Positions 35,255-47,062 are shown, numbered from the stretch's first letter. The stretch is DNA of 64,000 bases from Branchiostoma floridae (GCF_000003815.2 NC_049993.1:9277182-9341181), one strand, 5' to 3'. Translations and numbers: made by a program. The notes: generated from the sequence alone by a model not told the origin.

Positions 35255-37845
35255 ACTCTCCCCCTCTCTCTCACCGTGTTCATGCATGTGTGTGCATGCA
35301 TGCATGGCTGTATGTATGCATGTATGTCTCTGTGCATATGTGTGTGCGCGCGTGCGTGTGTGTGCGTGCGTGTGTGTGTTAAGATGTTGCTCCTTTTCGC
35401 ACACACTCTCACACTTATCAGAACTTCTAAGTCACTGTGGATGACACTTTTTTTTTATTCAGTATATCAGTCTGCAAACATGACGGATTGCCATTTTCCT
35501 GGATTATCCCGAGTGGACGTGCTCTTCATGGCGTCCCATGTGCGGCAATTTGTGAAAACAATGTCATCTGTTCAGCAGCGCATCCATCAAGATGAATCAG
35601 CTATGCATCACGCTCTGTTATCGTTGACGAATCACAGCAATTGAAAGCCTACCGAAAAATTCGAAGTGCCACCACAAAAGAGTAATTGGGCAGCGTGCTG
35701 ATATAACTGCCGCGTGAGAGACAGTACGTGATGTTTTTTAGTACCCCTTGAGTTCAAATTCAGGTCTTTCGTCTTTCCAGGTCTCTTGAAACAAGATGAG
35801 AGTATTTCCCTTTGTGCAATGGCGTGGTCCCAGATTTGAGACGAACTCACAGTATTCCAGACGTACTTCAAACTCCCAATGGATACGACAGCATTCCATA
35901 CAAAACCCACTGGATTACGTAGTACGAAAGAGGACGCAACTTCGCATATTAGGATTTCATTTTGGCAGCAGTGAAGCGAAAGGCATGAATCTGAACTCTG
36001 GAGGAAGTCAAACAAGTCCATTCGGAACCTGACAAACTGCAAAATTAAACACACAGTATTATATACGACATTCTAAGATGTTTTCCTGATGGAATCTTCA
36101 CCATATCTCCAGTGTTTGCGGTTCTCTCTTTGAATGTTTTGAGATAAGCAATTATTTTGCCACGCAAGCGAACATCAAACAAATCAACTGCGTCATGACA
36201 GTATCCATCGCATTGCTGCAAACATTTGAGATACATGAAATAAAGGGGATTTATTTCAACTGCAGCATTTGAAAGAACCTCGGAATTATCTAGAGCCTAT
36301 TTACGCTGGATGACGCACGAAGAACAAGGTCAGTGCAATTGGTACATGAAAAATTGACAGGCGGAAAATCGTCTAGTACGTACATATACGATGTTGTTAT
36401 AGAGGAGAAGACCCTGTGGCAGGGGTAGGATGTTTTGACATCTGAAAAAAGAAATTATTCATTCAGATCACAAAAACACGACTGGTGAGGCACTCCGATG
36501 TTTTGGGTTGTGTCAACTGTTCATCTTAGTTAGTCTTAAAAAGTTTATAAACTTATACTCAGTAGGGAAGGAATCACGACGAATCTTGCTTCGTAACGAA
36601 ACACAAGCCGATTGACGATTTTCTTTGATTTTGCCGACAGCTGCTCGAATAGCCTACAAATAGCTTCTACCTGAGGTCCATATCTAACGATGTGTTTTAA
36701 TTTCATGTTTTATGGTACTAATAAAGCCAAATTGTGCCAAATAGACTATTGTACCATACAATACACACCAGAAACCAACACGATGTGATACAGGAATTTC
36801 TGCCTATCTTGTAAATGATGAATAACCAATGTATAGACCACCACCGACTTCTCCTGGAAAAGGCATTTGTATAAACACTAAAAACGTCGAGAACAGGAAA
36901 GTAATGTCCTCTCCCAAACCCCTCATACTATCAGTGCTGGTAGGGGCTCTGTCGAATTCACTGTAGGGAACGGTAAATTGAGGGAATTCTTGGTACAACG
37001 TTGTTTCGTGAGGACAAAAGTCGTCATAAATCCTTGTCGACCAACGTCTCATGTCATATTCATTTAAAAAATGAACTTCGCTGAAACTCCTCTTGACGAC
37101 AACAAAATTATACAACAAACATGACCTCGCCTTTACACGAGGGCACCGAGAAAATTATGTATTGATTTCGTCCGGTCGAGCGTTTCTGAGTCCGTCCACA
37201 CGGTCGTCATCGAACACTTGTCACCGACGTGCATGGCAGGAGATCTGACAGGACATTCTGATCCACTCCGTTAGGTGAGAATAATCTCCAATACGTGTTC
37301 AACACCGTCGGGTATCCTTGTGTAATCAAAGCCTCAGAGCAAGGATTTCGTCAGATTTACACGAGTCTTGCGGCTGCTCTCTGTAGGCTTTATGTGATAT
37401 CCTACACGTCTGGGCAAATGTTTGCAAGCTCTTACAATGTAGGATGGACTGATCTCTGTTTTCCGGGTTGCCATGGTTATTTTAGCTATGTTTTATCCTG
37501 GGTAAGACTGTGTCCGCTAGGTCGTTGACATGTCGAACCCATGCGTCTCAAAGTGGTACTGCAGGTTCTGCTCTAAAAGATCCTGAACGTTGTTGTTTGA
37601 CATAGAATAGAATTTTCAAATGTCCATGTTTGTCTTCAAAATCTTAAGTCTGGATTGTTATACGGCCTGACCCCAACGAGTAGCTTTAGATGTTAGAATG
37701 TGTTACAGTGGAATTTCGTCTGTCGAATTCGCCCTTTCTACTTCACCTGAAAGACCTTTTGACGAATTGTGAGCGTAGTCAAGTGCAGTGACTCTGCCTC
37801 TGGACCAAGAAGCCGAACTGTTGTCGCTCATAATCTACTGGAAAG
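35255..37845. other. No recognised gene
   Basis: The open frames at 35470-35640 (plus, ending in a stop after LLSLTNHSN), 35632-36054 (minus) and 36804-37118 (minus) have no recognisable motif, splice-framed partner or Kozak support. Confidence 0.4.
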
Positions 37846-37856
37846 GGTGTAGTCCC

Positions 37857-38066
37857 TACTCTCCAAGCAGACGTTAGGCTCCAGCTGTTTTTTTTACGTT
37901 TTTTTAGTAGTTTTTATCGGGCTTTCTATTTTGTCATTTTTCTTGAAGTACGCCAGCCAAACAGTTAGGTTTTGACACAGCAAGATATAAAAAGATAGAA
38001 AACCTGATAAAAACGACTAAAAAAAGTTTAAAAAACAGCCGGAGCCTAACCTCTGCTTGGAGAGTA
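37857..38066. mobile_element. 210-bp MITE with ~85-bp TIRs and 9-bp target-site duplication
   Basis: TACTCTCCAAGCAGACGTTA...GGCTCC at the left and the inverse GGAGCCTAACCTCTGCTTGG...GTA at the right; the arms continue as TTTTTAGTAGTTTTTATCGG. TGTAGTCCC flanks it exactly (37848-37856, 38067-38075). Likely Mutator-like by duplication length. Confidence 0.85.
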
Positions 38067-38075
38067 TGTAGTCCC

Positions 38076-39913
38076 TAGGCCACAAAACCTTAGTCTAGTG
38101 ATCGTATAACATGTCAAGCTATATCTAGGTCCTATGAAAGGGCGAATCTGTACATTGTAAATAGAGTAATGAATTTTCTATAAACGACGAAAAATATCGC
38201 CAGTGAGCTAAACTGGGTCGAGAAAACATTCACAGGAAACAGCGGAACTTTTCCCTCCCGTGTCTGACGTCAACAGTCTATCACCTCCGGATCTTTTAAC
38301 ACTTAAGCATCAACGCGTTCACGAAGGAGCCGATCCCTTAAGCCCAGCCGGTGCAGTCTTGCTGTACAGTTAATAAGCATAATCCTTAACATGCACCTGT
38401 CCTTCCGCTTGCTCACACAGACAGCCTAGATGCAGAATTCCAGGAAAATCCGGGGCTAATTCCTGGAAGAGCTATCAAGTTACACCTCGGCCCGCGGGTT
38501 ATATATGCTGTATTATCTTGATGCGTTTTTTTCCTTGTATGAAATACGCTTTTTATCCACACGTCCAAACATTTACAAAGAAGCGAAAGACGTTGACTTA
38601 TCTCATCAAAACACTTTTGTCTACTATGTATGTTTAGCTCGTGTATTGCTACCTATACTTTATATATATATATGTTTGTTATGTACCTAGTGCTTCGAGG
38701 CATAAATGTAAAGTGAAGGTCTTTACGCTGTCCAAGCTGGAAAGTTATCCCTCTTCTTTCCATCGCCTGAACGCACAATGACAGAAATCCCAGTTTGTGC
38801 AAAACTAGCCTGGGATCAGAACTTGGGCTATCTATTCTTTCCGTCCTCTCAAGTGTAAGACTCAGCAGCTGTACCACATGTAGTTTTGGATACCAAGATA
38901 GTGAAGAATACCCCTCCCTCGACCTCAGACACGAGTTATGTGAAGTTTTACATAACGTTAGCTGGCTTAGAACTGGTTGCCAACATAGAAGCTAAGTTGG
39001 GATTTTCTGCTTGGTATGTGCCGTTTACTTACTGTAACATTTTTTTAGTCAGACTCTCGTATCTGCATTGTATCAGAACACGGCATAAGCCTCTAAGAAA
39101 GTATCACAACTTCCAACGTCGGGCATGACAGAGAAGGACAGAAACGTTGCCCCAAACCAATGACCAGGGTATAAACTGTTGGAACACATCGAAGGATACC
39201 GGTAAATTTTCCTGGTTCATTTTTACACAACCCCCATGTATTATTACATGAACCTATAGATGCTGCGTGAACCTAGGCTTAATGATAACAAGTTATTATG
39301 TTCAAACCTTCAGTTGATGGTGAAAGAAACGCTTATGTCATGCAAACTAGAATGGATCGCGCAAACCATGTGAAAATGGAGAAAAGAAACAGATTGTAGT
39401 AGATGTACGAAGCACTCAAGAATCAAATTTAATGCTTTGCTGAACACCACAGATGTGCTGGGGTTTTCGTGAAACGCGCCATAGGTGAAACTAATTTTAG
39501 GTCTGGTATCCACCATAGCATCATGTTCATGAGTCGTAACTAGAAGCTAGGATACGCGACAATGATTCCTGGCTGAAAATTGGAGTTGAACCAACTGGTA
39601 AGGTCAAGGTCGCTATGTTCAAAGTCAAAGTCACTACGTTCCATAGAAGTTGATATATGTACATCGTCTCATTCGTGTTTGTACCGGCTGGCTATGGACT
39701 GGCTATGTGTGAAGTATGGTCCTAATGGCAAAATGTGATAGCACATGTAAAATGCCTCCCCTTATGTTAATGTAGATAGAACACTATTATGTAAGTGGAA
39801 TACGTATCACGTAAATGTAAGCCGGTCAATTTTGATGTAGTGTTTTTGTGCTCTAATAAAAGTAGCTACAGACCGGTGTGTGGTGACTAATGATTGGCGT
39901 ATAGACCCAAACG
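38076..39913. other. No recognised gene; LINE-tail relic near 38650-38730
   Basis: GTACCTAGTGCTTCGAGGC, ATAAATGTAAAGTGAAGGTC near 38690 resembles the 3' end of the LINE at 14.7 kb. Otherwise nothing supported. Confidence 0.4.
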
Positions 39914-40506
39914 NNNNNNNNNNNNNNNNNNNNNNNNNNNNNNNNNNNNNNNNNNNNNNNNNNNNNNNNNNNNNNNNNNNNNNNNNNNNNNNNNNNNNNN
40001 NNNNNNNNNNNNNNNNNNNNNNNNNNNNNNNNNNNNNNNNNNNNNNNNNNNNNNNNNNNNNNNNNNNNNNNNNNNNNNNNNNNNNNNNNNNNNNNNNNNN
40101 NNNNNNNNNNNNNNNNNNNNNNNNNNNNNNNNNNNNNNNNNNNNNNNNNNNNNNNNNNNNNNNNNNNNNNNNNNNNNNNNNNNNNNNNNNNNNNNNNNNN
40201 NNNNNNNNNNNNNNNNNNNNNNNNNNNNNNNNNNNNNNNNNNNNNNNNNNNNNNNNNNNNNNNNNNNNNNNNNNNNNNNNNNNNNNNNNNNNNNNNNNNN
40301 NNNNNNNNNNNNNNNNNNNNNNNNNNNNNNNNNNNNNNNNNNNNNNNNNNNNNNNNNNNNNNNNNNNNNNNNNNNNNNNNNNNNNNNNNNNNNNNNNNNN
40401 NNNNNNNNNNNNNNNNNNNNNNNNNNNNNNNNNNNNNNNNNNNNNNNNNNNNNNNNNNNNNNNNNNNNNNNNNNNNNNNNNNNNNNNNNNNNNNNNNNNN
40501 NNNNNN
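39914..40506. other. Assembly gap, 593 N
   Basis: Unknown bases. Open frames running through it are meaningless. Confidence 0.98.
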
Positions 40507-42320
40507 AGGTCACCAGAGTTTCTTATTCTGTTTGTGGGGGCGCATTGCGCCGAACCGAATGTTTCAAAATCGCCATATGCACTCTTTAGAAGTCAGATTT
40601 GCCTGCCAATGTGAGATTTCACCAACTAAACCTTAGGTAGGTGACTTTTGACAGCCTTTTCCCTACATCTTATGCATGCAACAGGTGCCTGCCAGCCATT
40701 GGAGGTCTGTACCCAAGTAAGTAGTAAGTCCCTCCTTGACTTCCTGTCTCCAAAGAGTTGTAGTGGGTACTGTTTTTATTTACTAGTTTATAGTTCCTCA
40801 CCTCCAAAATACCATCAATAAAAAGCCAAGATTCTTCAGTTTCTACAGATACATGCAAGTTTGGCCTAGTGCCAACCGAGTAATTGATTGCAATGACAGA
40901 GATATTTACGCACTGGGTAAGCACGTAGCCACTCGATGTCATACAGTTCACTCATATCTCGCCAGGCGGCGTTACCTAAAGCTCTGCATTACACATGTAC
41001 GCGTTTGCGTGCATGATCAGTAAGTAAGTAATGGGGACAAGGTCAATAAAACCTGATATACACGGCAGTCATCAATCTGCAGCATATCCAGACGGGTCGC
41101 CGGGGTCATGGGAAAGGTTTGCCCAGCTTATATCTAACGATGCATGTCGGGGGGAATGTACGGTGGGTGTAAATTCAAGCCAGCGATAGTTCAAGTCAAT
41201 GTTGCCGTTCTTGTCATTTCAAGTCAATGTCATCATCCATTGATTAGATAATGATGATGATGTTGATGTCGTCTCCCTAGAATTGTTATTGGGTGGGCCG
41301 ACTACTCTCTCTTCACAGCCAGGGGCTGAATGGTGAGGAGCTTACAATAGGCGGGGTTAAATCGCAAGGGTCTGCCATTCGGCGCCACTAATACGACAGC
41401 AATTACCCAAGGTGCTGCCAATGGACTGCAGGATAGAACGTGTCACTACGCTTTTGGTTAAGGGTTGCTTGGTTGATTTGTGTGTTTGTTTGGTCTCTCT
41501 GTATATAGCATTTGTTTTTTTTTACATTTCATTTCATGATCAAAGCACATTCCAAGCTTTTTGTATTGTACATATAGCGTCTGCAATTGAAAACACAGTT
41601 GGCGAGACCCTAGGTCCCAGGCAACATGCTTTCTTGGAGGGTCTATTTACTTGTCCTAGAATATCTGAAATAACACAGCCGTTGACAGAAGTTGGAAATA
41701 GGTGAACATTTGTATTTACAAAAGCGATCCACTCACATGTTTCACTTGACATGATCCCGGTATGAAATGTAATATTTACAAGCCCAAAATTTTGAATCTG
41801 TCTCACAGATTATAAATCTGCTTCACGATATCAAAGAAGCCAAAGACAGTTATAACTCCGACTCAACCTTCCACTAAATCAATAAAGGAGTACTTCAAAA
41901 CTATTATTTCAGCTCTTTCAATAGAAAGCAATATACTTGTAGTATAAGATACAATGCAGGTCATGTTACTAAGACCCTACATTGAAACCGTACAGACTAC
42001 AACTCCGTATTTATAGTCCGCAAAAACCATTGACACAGGCTGCACATTATACTGCTTCCGCTGGGTGTCACTTCCAGCGAACCTTCCTTTACGCCCTGCC
42101 AAACTGCAAGGAAATCAATCTGACAACGATTCTGTGCTCGAATGCTCGAAATGAATTCGGCAGTTATACGCCCCAAGTTCTCTCGATCAAACCGCGATCT
42201 TGTGAGATCGTCCGATGCCCCCGGGCCCAGTCGCATGTGATGGAGCAGATTTTCAGGTAAAAACATACGCCCTCTGGCGATTTTAAAATTTGCCGACCTG
42301 ATCTTGCGATTAGCAAATAT
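40507..42320. other. No recognised gene
   Basis: Overlapping frames on both strands at 41982-42335 have no motif. The stretch may belong to an unrecognised repeat. Confidence 0.4.
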
Positions 42321-42326
42321 GACCGA

Positions 42327-42565
42327 AAGGTGCACTCTTACTGCACTTGCGTGAAGCTTGCGTCACTGCGGGGTTCAAAAGATACTCAGCGAATTTCAGA
42401 GATAAAGAACTTACTTTTTCTGTGTATTTGTCGTCCTCTTAGTCATACTTTTACGTATTACGCAATATCTAAATTAGAAAAAGATCTGAGAAAATAACAA
42501 AACAGTGAAGCAGTGAGCCCCCGCAGTGACGCAAGCTTGACACAAGTGCAGTGAGAGTGCACCTT
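42327..42565. mobile_element. 239-bp MITE-like element just 3' of the methyltransferase stop
   Basis: AAGGTGCACTCTTACTGCAC...AAGCTTGCGTCACTGCGGGG at the left (42327-42376) is inverted at 42515-42565 with about 90% identity. It lies 27 bases beyond the methyltransferase stop codon on the minus strand, so it would be inside or directly replace the 3' UTR. Confidence 0.75.
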
Positions 42566-42592
42566 AAGCTCATCAACTGTGTGGCAAGGCCT

Positions 42593-42829
42593 TTACGAGG
42601 ACGGATCAGCCCTGATGGACGACTTCAGGGTGAATCTGAAGACCTGCATCCTCTGCAGCAGAGGGTGCCTGGGGTCCGCCGCCGTGGCTCGCGACATCTC
42701 AGCACAGCCCGGGATGGACTGCAGTGGGATGTCCGTGCACTTGAACCCACACTTGGACCCCGCCTTCCGCACCTTGTAGTGCGGCACGTAGCTTCTGTTC
42801 GTGTGAGAAACCAACAGCTGGGCCGAGGG
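42593..42829 (-). CDS. Methyltransferase gene, terminal exon 6
   Basis: The acceptor is TTCTTCTTCCAG|CCCTCG. The exon encodes 78 residues and a stop, beginning PSAQLLVSHTNRSYVPHYK and containing QRMQVFRF near the end, the usual last strand of the fold. The tail after that strand (SIRADPSS) is a short unstructured extension. No AATAAA signal is evident within about 250 bases downstream on this strand; a foldback element occupies that stretch. Confidence 0.85.
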   Translation of the reverse strand, partial: PSAQLLVSHTNRSYVPHYKVRKAGSKCGFKCTDIPLQSIPGCAEMSRATAADPRHPLLQRMQVFRFTLKSSIRADPSS

Positions 42830-45709
42830 CTGGAAGAAGAAACAGAAGTGTAAATTTAAAAGAGTGTAATATAAAACGTTTACATGAATATAGTTATTTA
42901 CGTTTTGCGTTTGGTACGGCATCTGTAAGCAGCGACTCCTATAGCTGCAGTACAATGTGAACCAGTCAGAATTGCCCCGAGAAAGGTGAAAGACGGTCAC
43001 CAAAACGTCGATGGAAATAAAACAGCGGTTGTACAAAAATAATATTTTATTCGGTGACTAACAAACATGATGAAACTATTCACCGTTGGTTACGACTTGT
43101 AATATCATAGGTTTGATATCGTTAGCACACACCGAAGAAATAAAGAAATGGAACTGGCAAAAATGACTAAGCTTTTATTTGAATTTTTCAGTAGTCGCCA
43201 ACCTTGGATGACATCAGCTGCCTCGCTGTTGTGAAGAAGGGTTCCAGCGCCTCAGGACAGTACAGGACGTCCGTCGCCATGATGAGGTCAAAGGTCCCGA
43301 CCTTGTCCCTGAACTCGGCCACGTTCTCACCCCATCTGAGGTACTCGCACGACGGGCGGCCTTCAACGGGACACAAAGCAACTGTTAGTTTCCTTCCTAT
43401 TATAGACATTGACACATCACTGCATTCTCCTCGAGCTCAGCTAAGGCACATTTAAAGGTGTACTGGTATCGAACGCCATACGCCTAGAACTAAAGATAGT
43501 CATTCAATTAACAAGACTCGTGCTTAAAATGTTTTAAAATACATTATTTAATTAACACATATAAATCTAGAAAATTCTGTACCCAGCTGTTCCGCAGGAT
43601 AGTGTGGAGTGTGGCATTTTAAACGCTTTTATATTGCATTTACTTTTAGACACTAGCAATTCCTGGACAAACAAAAACACGATAGATAACGTTTGGTCAA
43701 TAGTATGTATGCATTTCTTGCATATTCAGATCACCAAACGAAGCAGAAAGTGGTATCAAACAAACCGTCCTCTTTGAAGTTTGCTTCGATGTTCCTGCGG
43801 GTGAGTTCCAGGACGTGGTGCTCCCCGTCCGTCAGGACCACATCGGCGGGACGTCCGCAGGCCTTCGCCACCAGGAGCCCGGTCACCCCGGCCCCTGCCC
43901 CCAGCTCCAGCACCCCCTCACACTTCCGCAACACCTCCGGGTGGTTCAGGGCGTACAAAGCCAGCACCTGGGAAAGGTAAGGTCAACAGTTGGATGTAAA
44001 TAAACACAGAAGAGTAGCTAAGTGAGCGACGCCCCCCTCCCACAGTTTTGTGGATCCAGCTGTTATTTATCCTGCTGTTGCCGAATCAGTTGAAAGATGT
44101 CCCGTTTCGTTTAAAGGGGTCTAATTACAAACCTACCACGTTAACGTTATATATAAAGCGTATATATATTTAATGAGAATACCTTTTGAAATACAATGAC
44201 TTTCTGACTAAAGAAACAACAGAAAGGGAGACAATGAAATGATGACAAAAAGCTTGAAGTAAATGTTTAGAAATGAGAAAAAAATAATGCAGAAGGAATG
44301 GATGTTAGCACTATCTCCCATGTTGCTGTGTTGGACCGCCATCTTACATGTAGCTTATCTTAGCACGGTTCTAGTCTACACTATTGTTGTCTGCTCCGCC
44401 GCCCAGTCACGTGATGTGTCTGAAAAGGATAAGGTGCTTTACCGCCACTACTCAAACCAACATGCACTAGTTGTTGGTTCGGGCAGAGAGAGAGGGTTTA
44501 CCTGCGCGGCCGGCCATACTCGCATGCCTGTGTTGTCCACCTCGTCCTCCTTCTTGGCTGAAAGTAATTATTTGCATGACACATCATCTCCTTGTTTGGC
44601 GGCACATTGTGACACAAAGTTAAGTGGTCGTAAAATATCACAGTAGTCATTAATGGTAATGTTCTTCTGCCAATAATTCAATGAGATTATCTTACTCTAT
44701 GTGTGCCTTATATGTGTCAAATGCAAACACCACAGGACGGCCCCCTGCGTCTGTTGAAGCAGGAGGTATATATAAAGGGAAATGATGCTAAGATTAACAA
44801 TAGGAAGACTTAATTCTATCAACTTATCTTATATCATCTATTATCGATAGGAGTAGCCACCAAAGAGTCTCTCTGTTCAGCTTGTTATCTTCAGATACGG
44901 TTGGAAAACAGGGAAGGATAGCGGGAAACATATCTCATGTTAACAAGAAAAGAAATTCGATGTCTATGTCTTACTCACCATCGAATGGTGCTTCGAAGAT
45001 GACGACCCCGACCCTGTTGATACTAATCGTCTTTTCGCGGAACCAGGCTTTCCTGGATGACGAAAATACGCTTAGTTTATGAAAACTATCAACTAACAGT
45101 ATACGTTTGGGTTATGATTATTGGGGTATTTTGAAGAAATCAAAATTTGCATTTTTCGTGTTTTGATGCACACACACACACCCATACACACACAAACACA
45201 CACAAACACACACGTGTATACGTGTGTGTGTGTGTGTGCGCGCGCGCGCGTGTGTGTGTGTGTGTGTGTGTGCGTGTGTGTGTGTGTGTGTGTGTGATAG
45301 ATATATTGAGAGGAAATGGAATTGACCTGGTGCCATTGCAGATCTTATTCATTGCAGCATGCGTTTTGGTTCTTGAATTCTTTGCTAAATTGTCTTGACA
45401 ACGCTCTGGCATCCTCACCAACTGGCGAAACTCGAGCTCTCTCGCTCAAAGTTGCAACGCCTGCATAGCAGACATTTTGTTCGGATACATATAGCAAAGA
45501 AAAACAGGCGCGACAGCTATGTGATCCGACCGGGCTATCATGCTGACTCCTTTCGTGCCAAATTCTGCAAACGATTTCAATCTCACACTATCTCTCGTCT
45601 TCTATTCAAATCGTTAGAGTATTTTTACAAGAACATCAACATGTTTTTCCTACCTTTCTTTCCCCTCGCCAGCCTGGCCCTCCTCATTGTTCCCTTCGAC
45701 CGGTTTCAT
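42593..45709 (-). CDS. Six-exon METTL21/Methyltransf_16-type protein methyltransferase
   Basis: Spliced CDS (minus strand): 45709-45654, 45052-44979, 44557-44502, 43967-43766, 43360-43203, 42829-42593. The total is 783 nt, 260 residues plus stop. All introns are GT-AG and phases match at every junction (2, 1, 0, 1, 0). The start ATG has A at -3. The protein shows the seven-beta-strand SAM-dependent fold: TGMRVWPAA (about 53-61), motif I LELGAGAG (82-89), acidic post-I VVLTDG (105-110), and FDLIMATDVLYCPEA (153-167). That last stretch contains the DxxY tetrad (D160-Y163) known from METTL21-like lysine methyltransferases. The C-terminal QRMQVFRF strand is also typical. By family knowledge it should use S-adenosylmethionine to methylate a protein side chain, probably lysine, in cytosol or nucleus; the substrate cannot be read from the sequence. 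It resembles EEF2KMT/METTL21 relatives, but I cannot assign an orthologue. Residues 1-25, especially exon 1, are the least certain part. Confidence 0.85.
43203..43360 (-). CDS. Methyltransferase gene, exon 5 (DxxY motif)
   Basis: The acceptor is CCCGTTGAAG|GCCGCCC and the donor TCCAAG|GTTGGC. The 158 nt encode the segment through FDLIMATDVLYCPEALEPFF, which includes the DVLY tetrad typical of METTL21-like enzymes. Confidence 0.92.
43766..43967 (-). CDS. Methyltransferase gene, exon 4 (SAM-binding motifs I and post-I)
   Basis: The acceptor is CTTTCCCAG|GTGCTG and the donor GAGGACG|GTTTGT. The 202 nt carry the glycine-rich LELGAGAGVTGLL loop that binds S-adenosylmethionine, and VVLTDG, whose acidic residue is expected to bind the ribose hydroxyls. 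Confidence 0.92.
44502..44557 (-). CDS. Methyltransferase gene, exon 3
   Basis: The acceptor is TTACTTTCAG|CCAAG and the donor GCGCAG|GTAAAC. The 56 nt encode KKEDEVDNTGMRVWPAAQ. The TGxxxWPAA motif precedes motif I in this methyltransferase family. Confidence 0.88.
44979..45052 (-). CDS. Methyltransferase gene, exon 2
   Basis: The acceptor is TCATCCAG|GAAAGCC and the donor TTCGATG|GTGAGTAAG, a near-perfect consensus. The exon is 74 nt and encodes KAWFREKTISINRVGVVIFE and a few further residues. This segment precedes the SAM-binding core and probably forms the N-terminal beta strands. Confidence 0.85.
45169..45296. repeat. Palindromic (CA)n-(TG)n with CGCGCG core, intron 1 of methyltransferase gene
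   Basis: CACACA runs change through ACGTGTATACGTGT to TGTGTG and GCGCGCGCGCG. The result is almost 130 bases of alternating purine-pyrimidine sequence that is partly self-complementary. Confidence 0.95.
45654..45709 (-). CDS. Methyltransferase gene, exon 1 (coding part)
   Basis: ATG at 45709 with A at -3 encodes MKPVEGNNEEGQAGEGKE plus two bases of the next codon. The donor is GAAAG|GTAGGA. Phase 2 joins exactly to the one leftover base of exon 2 and keeps frame into KAWFREK. It is short, acidic and low in complexity, as expected of a disordered N-terminus. A weaker alternative first exon lies at about 45340-45410 (donor CCAG|GTCAAT, also phase 2). Of the two I prefer this one for its better donor and start context. 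Confidence 0.6.
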
Positions 45710-46940
45710 CGTTTGTCCGTGCCGTTGCCGCGAGGTTCTCAGCTGACAGCGCCTGAAACAGACTGTTCCCCGAACACACGCAAGCCGGACTGTCGATTCC
45801 ACCCCCCTAATATAGGGAAGACGTTAAATATAGCACCTGACAATTCATTAGCCGTGCTTACTGTAAGAGTGAGGGTGAGCTGCTGCTCAACAAAGTCATA
45901 TCATGTGCTAGATGATGTCCCTTCCAGATGGGAGTTACGGGTCATCGAGAGGTGATCATAACATACCGAAAGCGTCCAGTCGGTATGCACAATTTGAGAA
46001 CCAGGACATTTCGATCGCTTCGGATCATGCGTTTCCTGATTTACACTCAGCCCCTATTAAAAATGATGTGCAATTTGAAATTCAGCTCGTTTTAGTCGAG
46101 AGATGCGATCTACCTGCGATGCCAACGAGCTAGTGTGCAACTTGAGCGCCTCCTAGATCGCCAGATCTCCTCTGTTGCTGTTGTTTTGTATAGGGTAGAT
46201 GACAACATGTCGCCAACTGAGGGGGAAAATGAAAGTGCCGGTAGAATGTGCGGAATGGCGCGTCACCGCGCGACCGTGCCTTCACGTTCAGGACTGTGTG
46301 AGGGGAGGCGAGGTCAACAGTTGCTAGATGTAGCAGCTTGGTGTGACCTCGCGAGTACATAGACGACTATCCTGGCCCAAGTGGGCAGCACATTTGGTGC
46401 TTTAACGACCCAACGGAGGCCAGGAGGCGCATAGCCACATGCATTTCCAAAGCGGGAGGAAGTATGTGGATCGGCTTGTATTAACGTTCCAGTATGGCTA
46501 TAGCCGTCTGAATGTTCAGAATGACACTGCATCTGTTCAGTGTTTCACATATGGTGATCAACAGAAGTTCTATTGCGTATACCCTCTTTCCACCAAGACG
46601 GCGCTCTTGCCGAGCTCTCTCTCTGCGATCAAAAATTTGACACATCGCCAACAACTGGCATAGACATAAAAAAACGAAATCTTTTTACGCGTTGCGTGTT
46701 TTGTTGTCTTTTACATTTTGTATGATATACCCAGTATGAAGTCGAATGTTACGCACATTCGGTTTAGGCCGTTGTGAGAGCGCAGCGTGATCACCGTCTA
46801 GCGTAAAGGGACTTATAACCGTCGGAAAGTTGTCCACTGCATCAGCGTTTAACATATTGTGAGCAAGACCATGTCTTAGAGAATTTAGCAAATTTGCAAC
46901 CGATGACAGAAAGAAAGGGACACTATTTTAGCAAAATATT
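45710..46940. other. Upstream flank of the methyltransferase gene; no other gene supported
   Basis: Higher GC and CpG at about 46200-46440 than around it could mark promoter-proximal DNA. Open frames (45395-45955, 46135-46362 plus; 46130-46532 minus) have no motif. Parts may be a decayed retroelement, given the fragment at 46947. Confidence 0.35.
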
Positions 46941-46946
46941 TTCGTC

Positions 46947-47062
46947 AATGATGATCTTTGCTATTGATGATCAGATTAGGTATAATTTTATGCGAAGTAA
47001 ATTAGACGAAAACGTCGTCGCCTATGCTGACGACATCTCAATTTCGCTACAAGTTGAGCTAT
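46947..47062 (+). pseudogene. Retroelement reverse-transcriptase fragment with YADD
   Basis: A short frame reads MIFAIDDQIRYNF and DENVVAYADDISISLQ before a stop. The spacing from FAI to YADD matches motifs B-C of reverse transcriptases. It is a different lineage from the LINE at 55.6 kb (which has FVDD). Too decayed to classify. Confidence 0.5.

Noticed and set aside
34991-35644. 217-codon open frame and its overlapping partners around a CA repeat
   Set aside because: The dinucleotide repeat keeps several frames open on both strands. No conserved domain or exon signals are seen.
35632-36054. 140-codon minus-strand open frame
   Set aside because: No motif, no matching exon partner, and an overlapping open frame on the other strand.
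39880-40614. Long open frames across the N run
   Set aside because: They consist of unknown bases.
45337-45421. Alternative first exon of the methyltransferase gene
   Set aside because: It keeps frame with exon 2, but the donor (CCAG|GTCAAT) is weaker and it lies next to the microsatellite. The exon at 45654-45709 is better supported.
45395-45955. 186-codon plus-strand open frame
   Set aside because: It lies antisense to exon 1 and intron 1 of the methyltransferase gene and has no recognisable motif. A frame of this length is possible by chance in locally GC-richer DNA.
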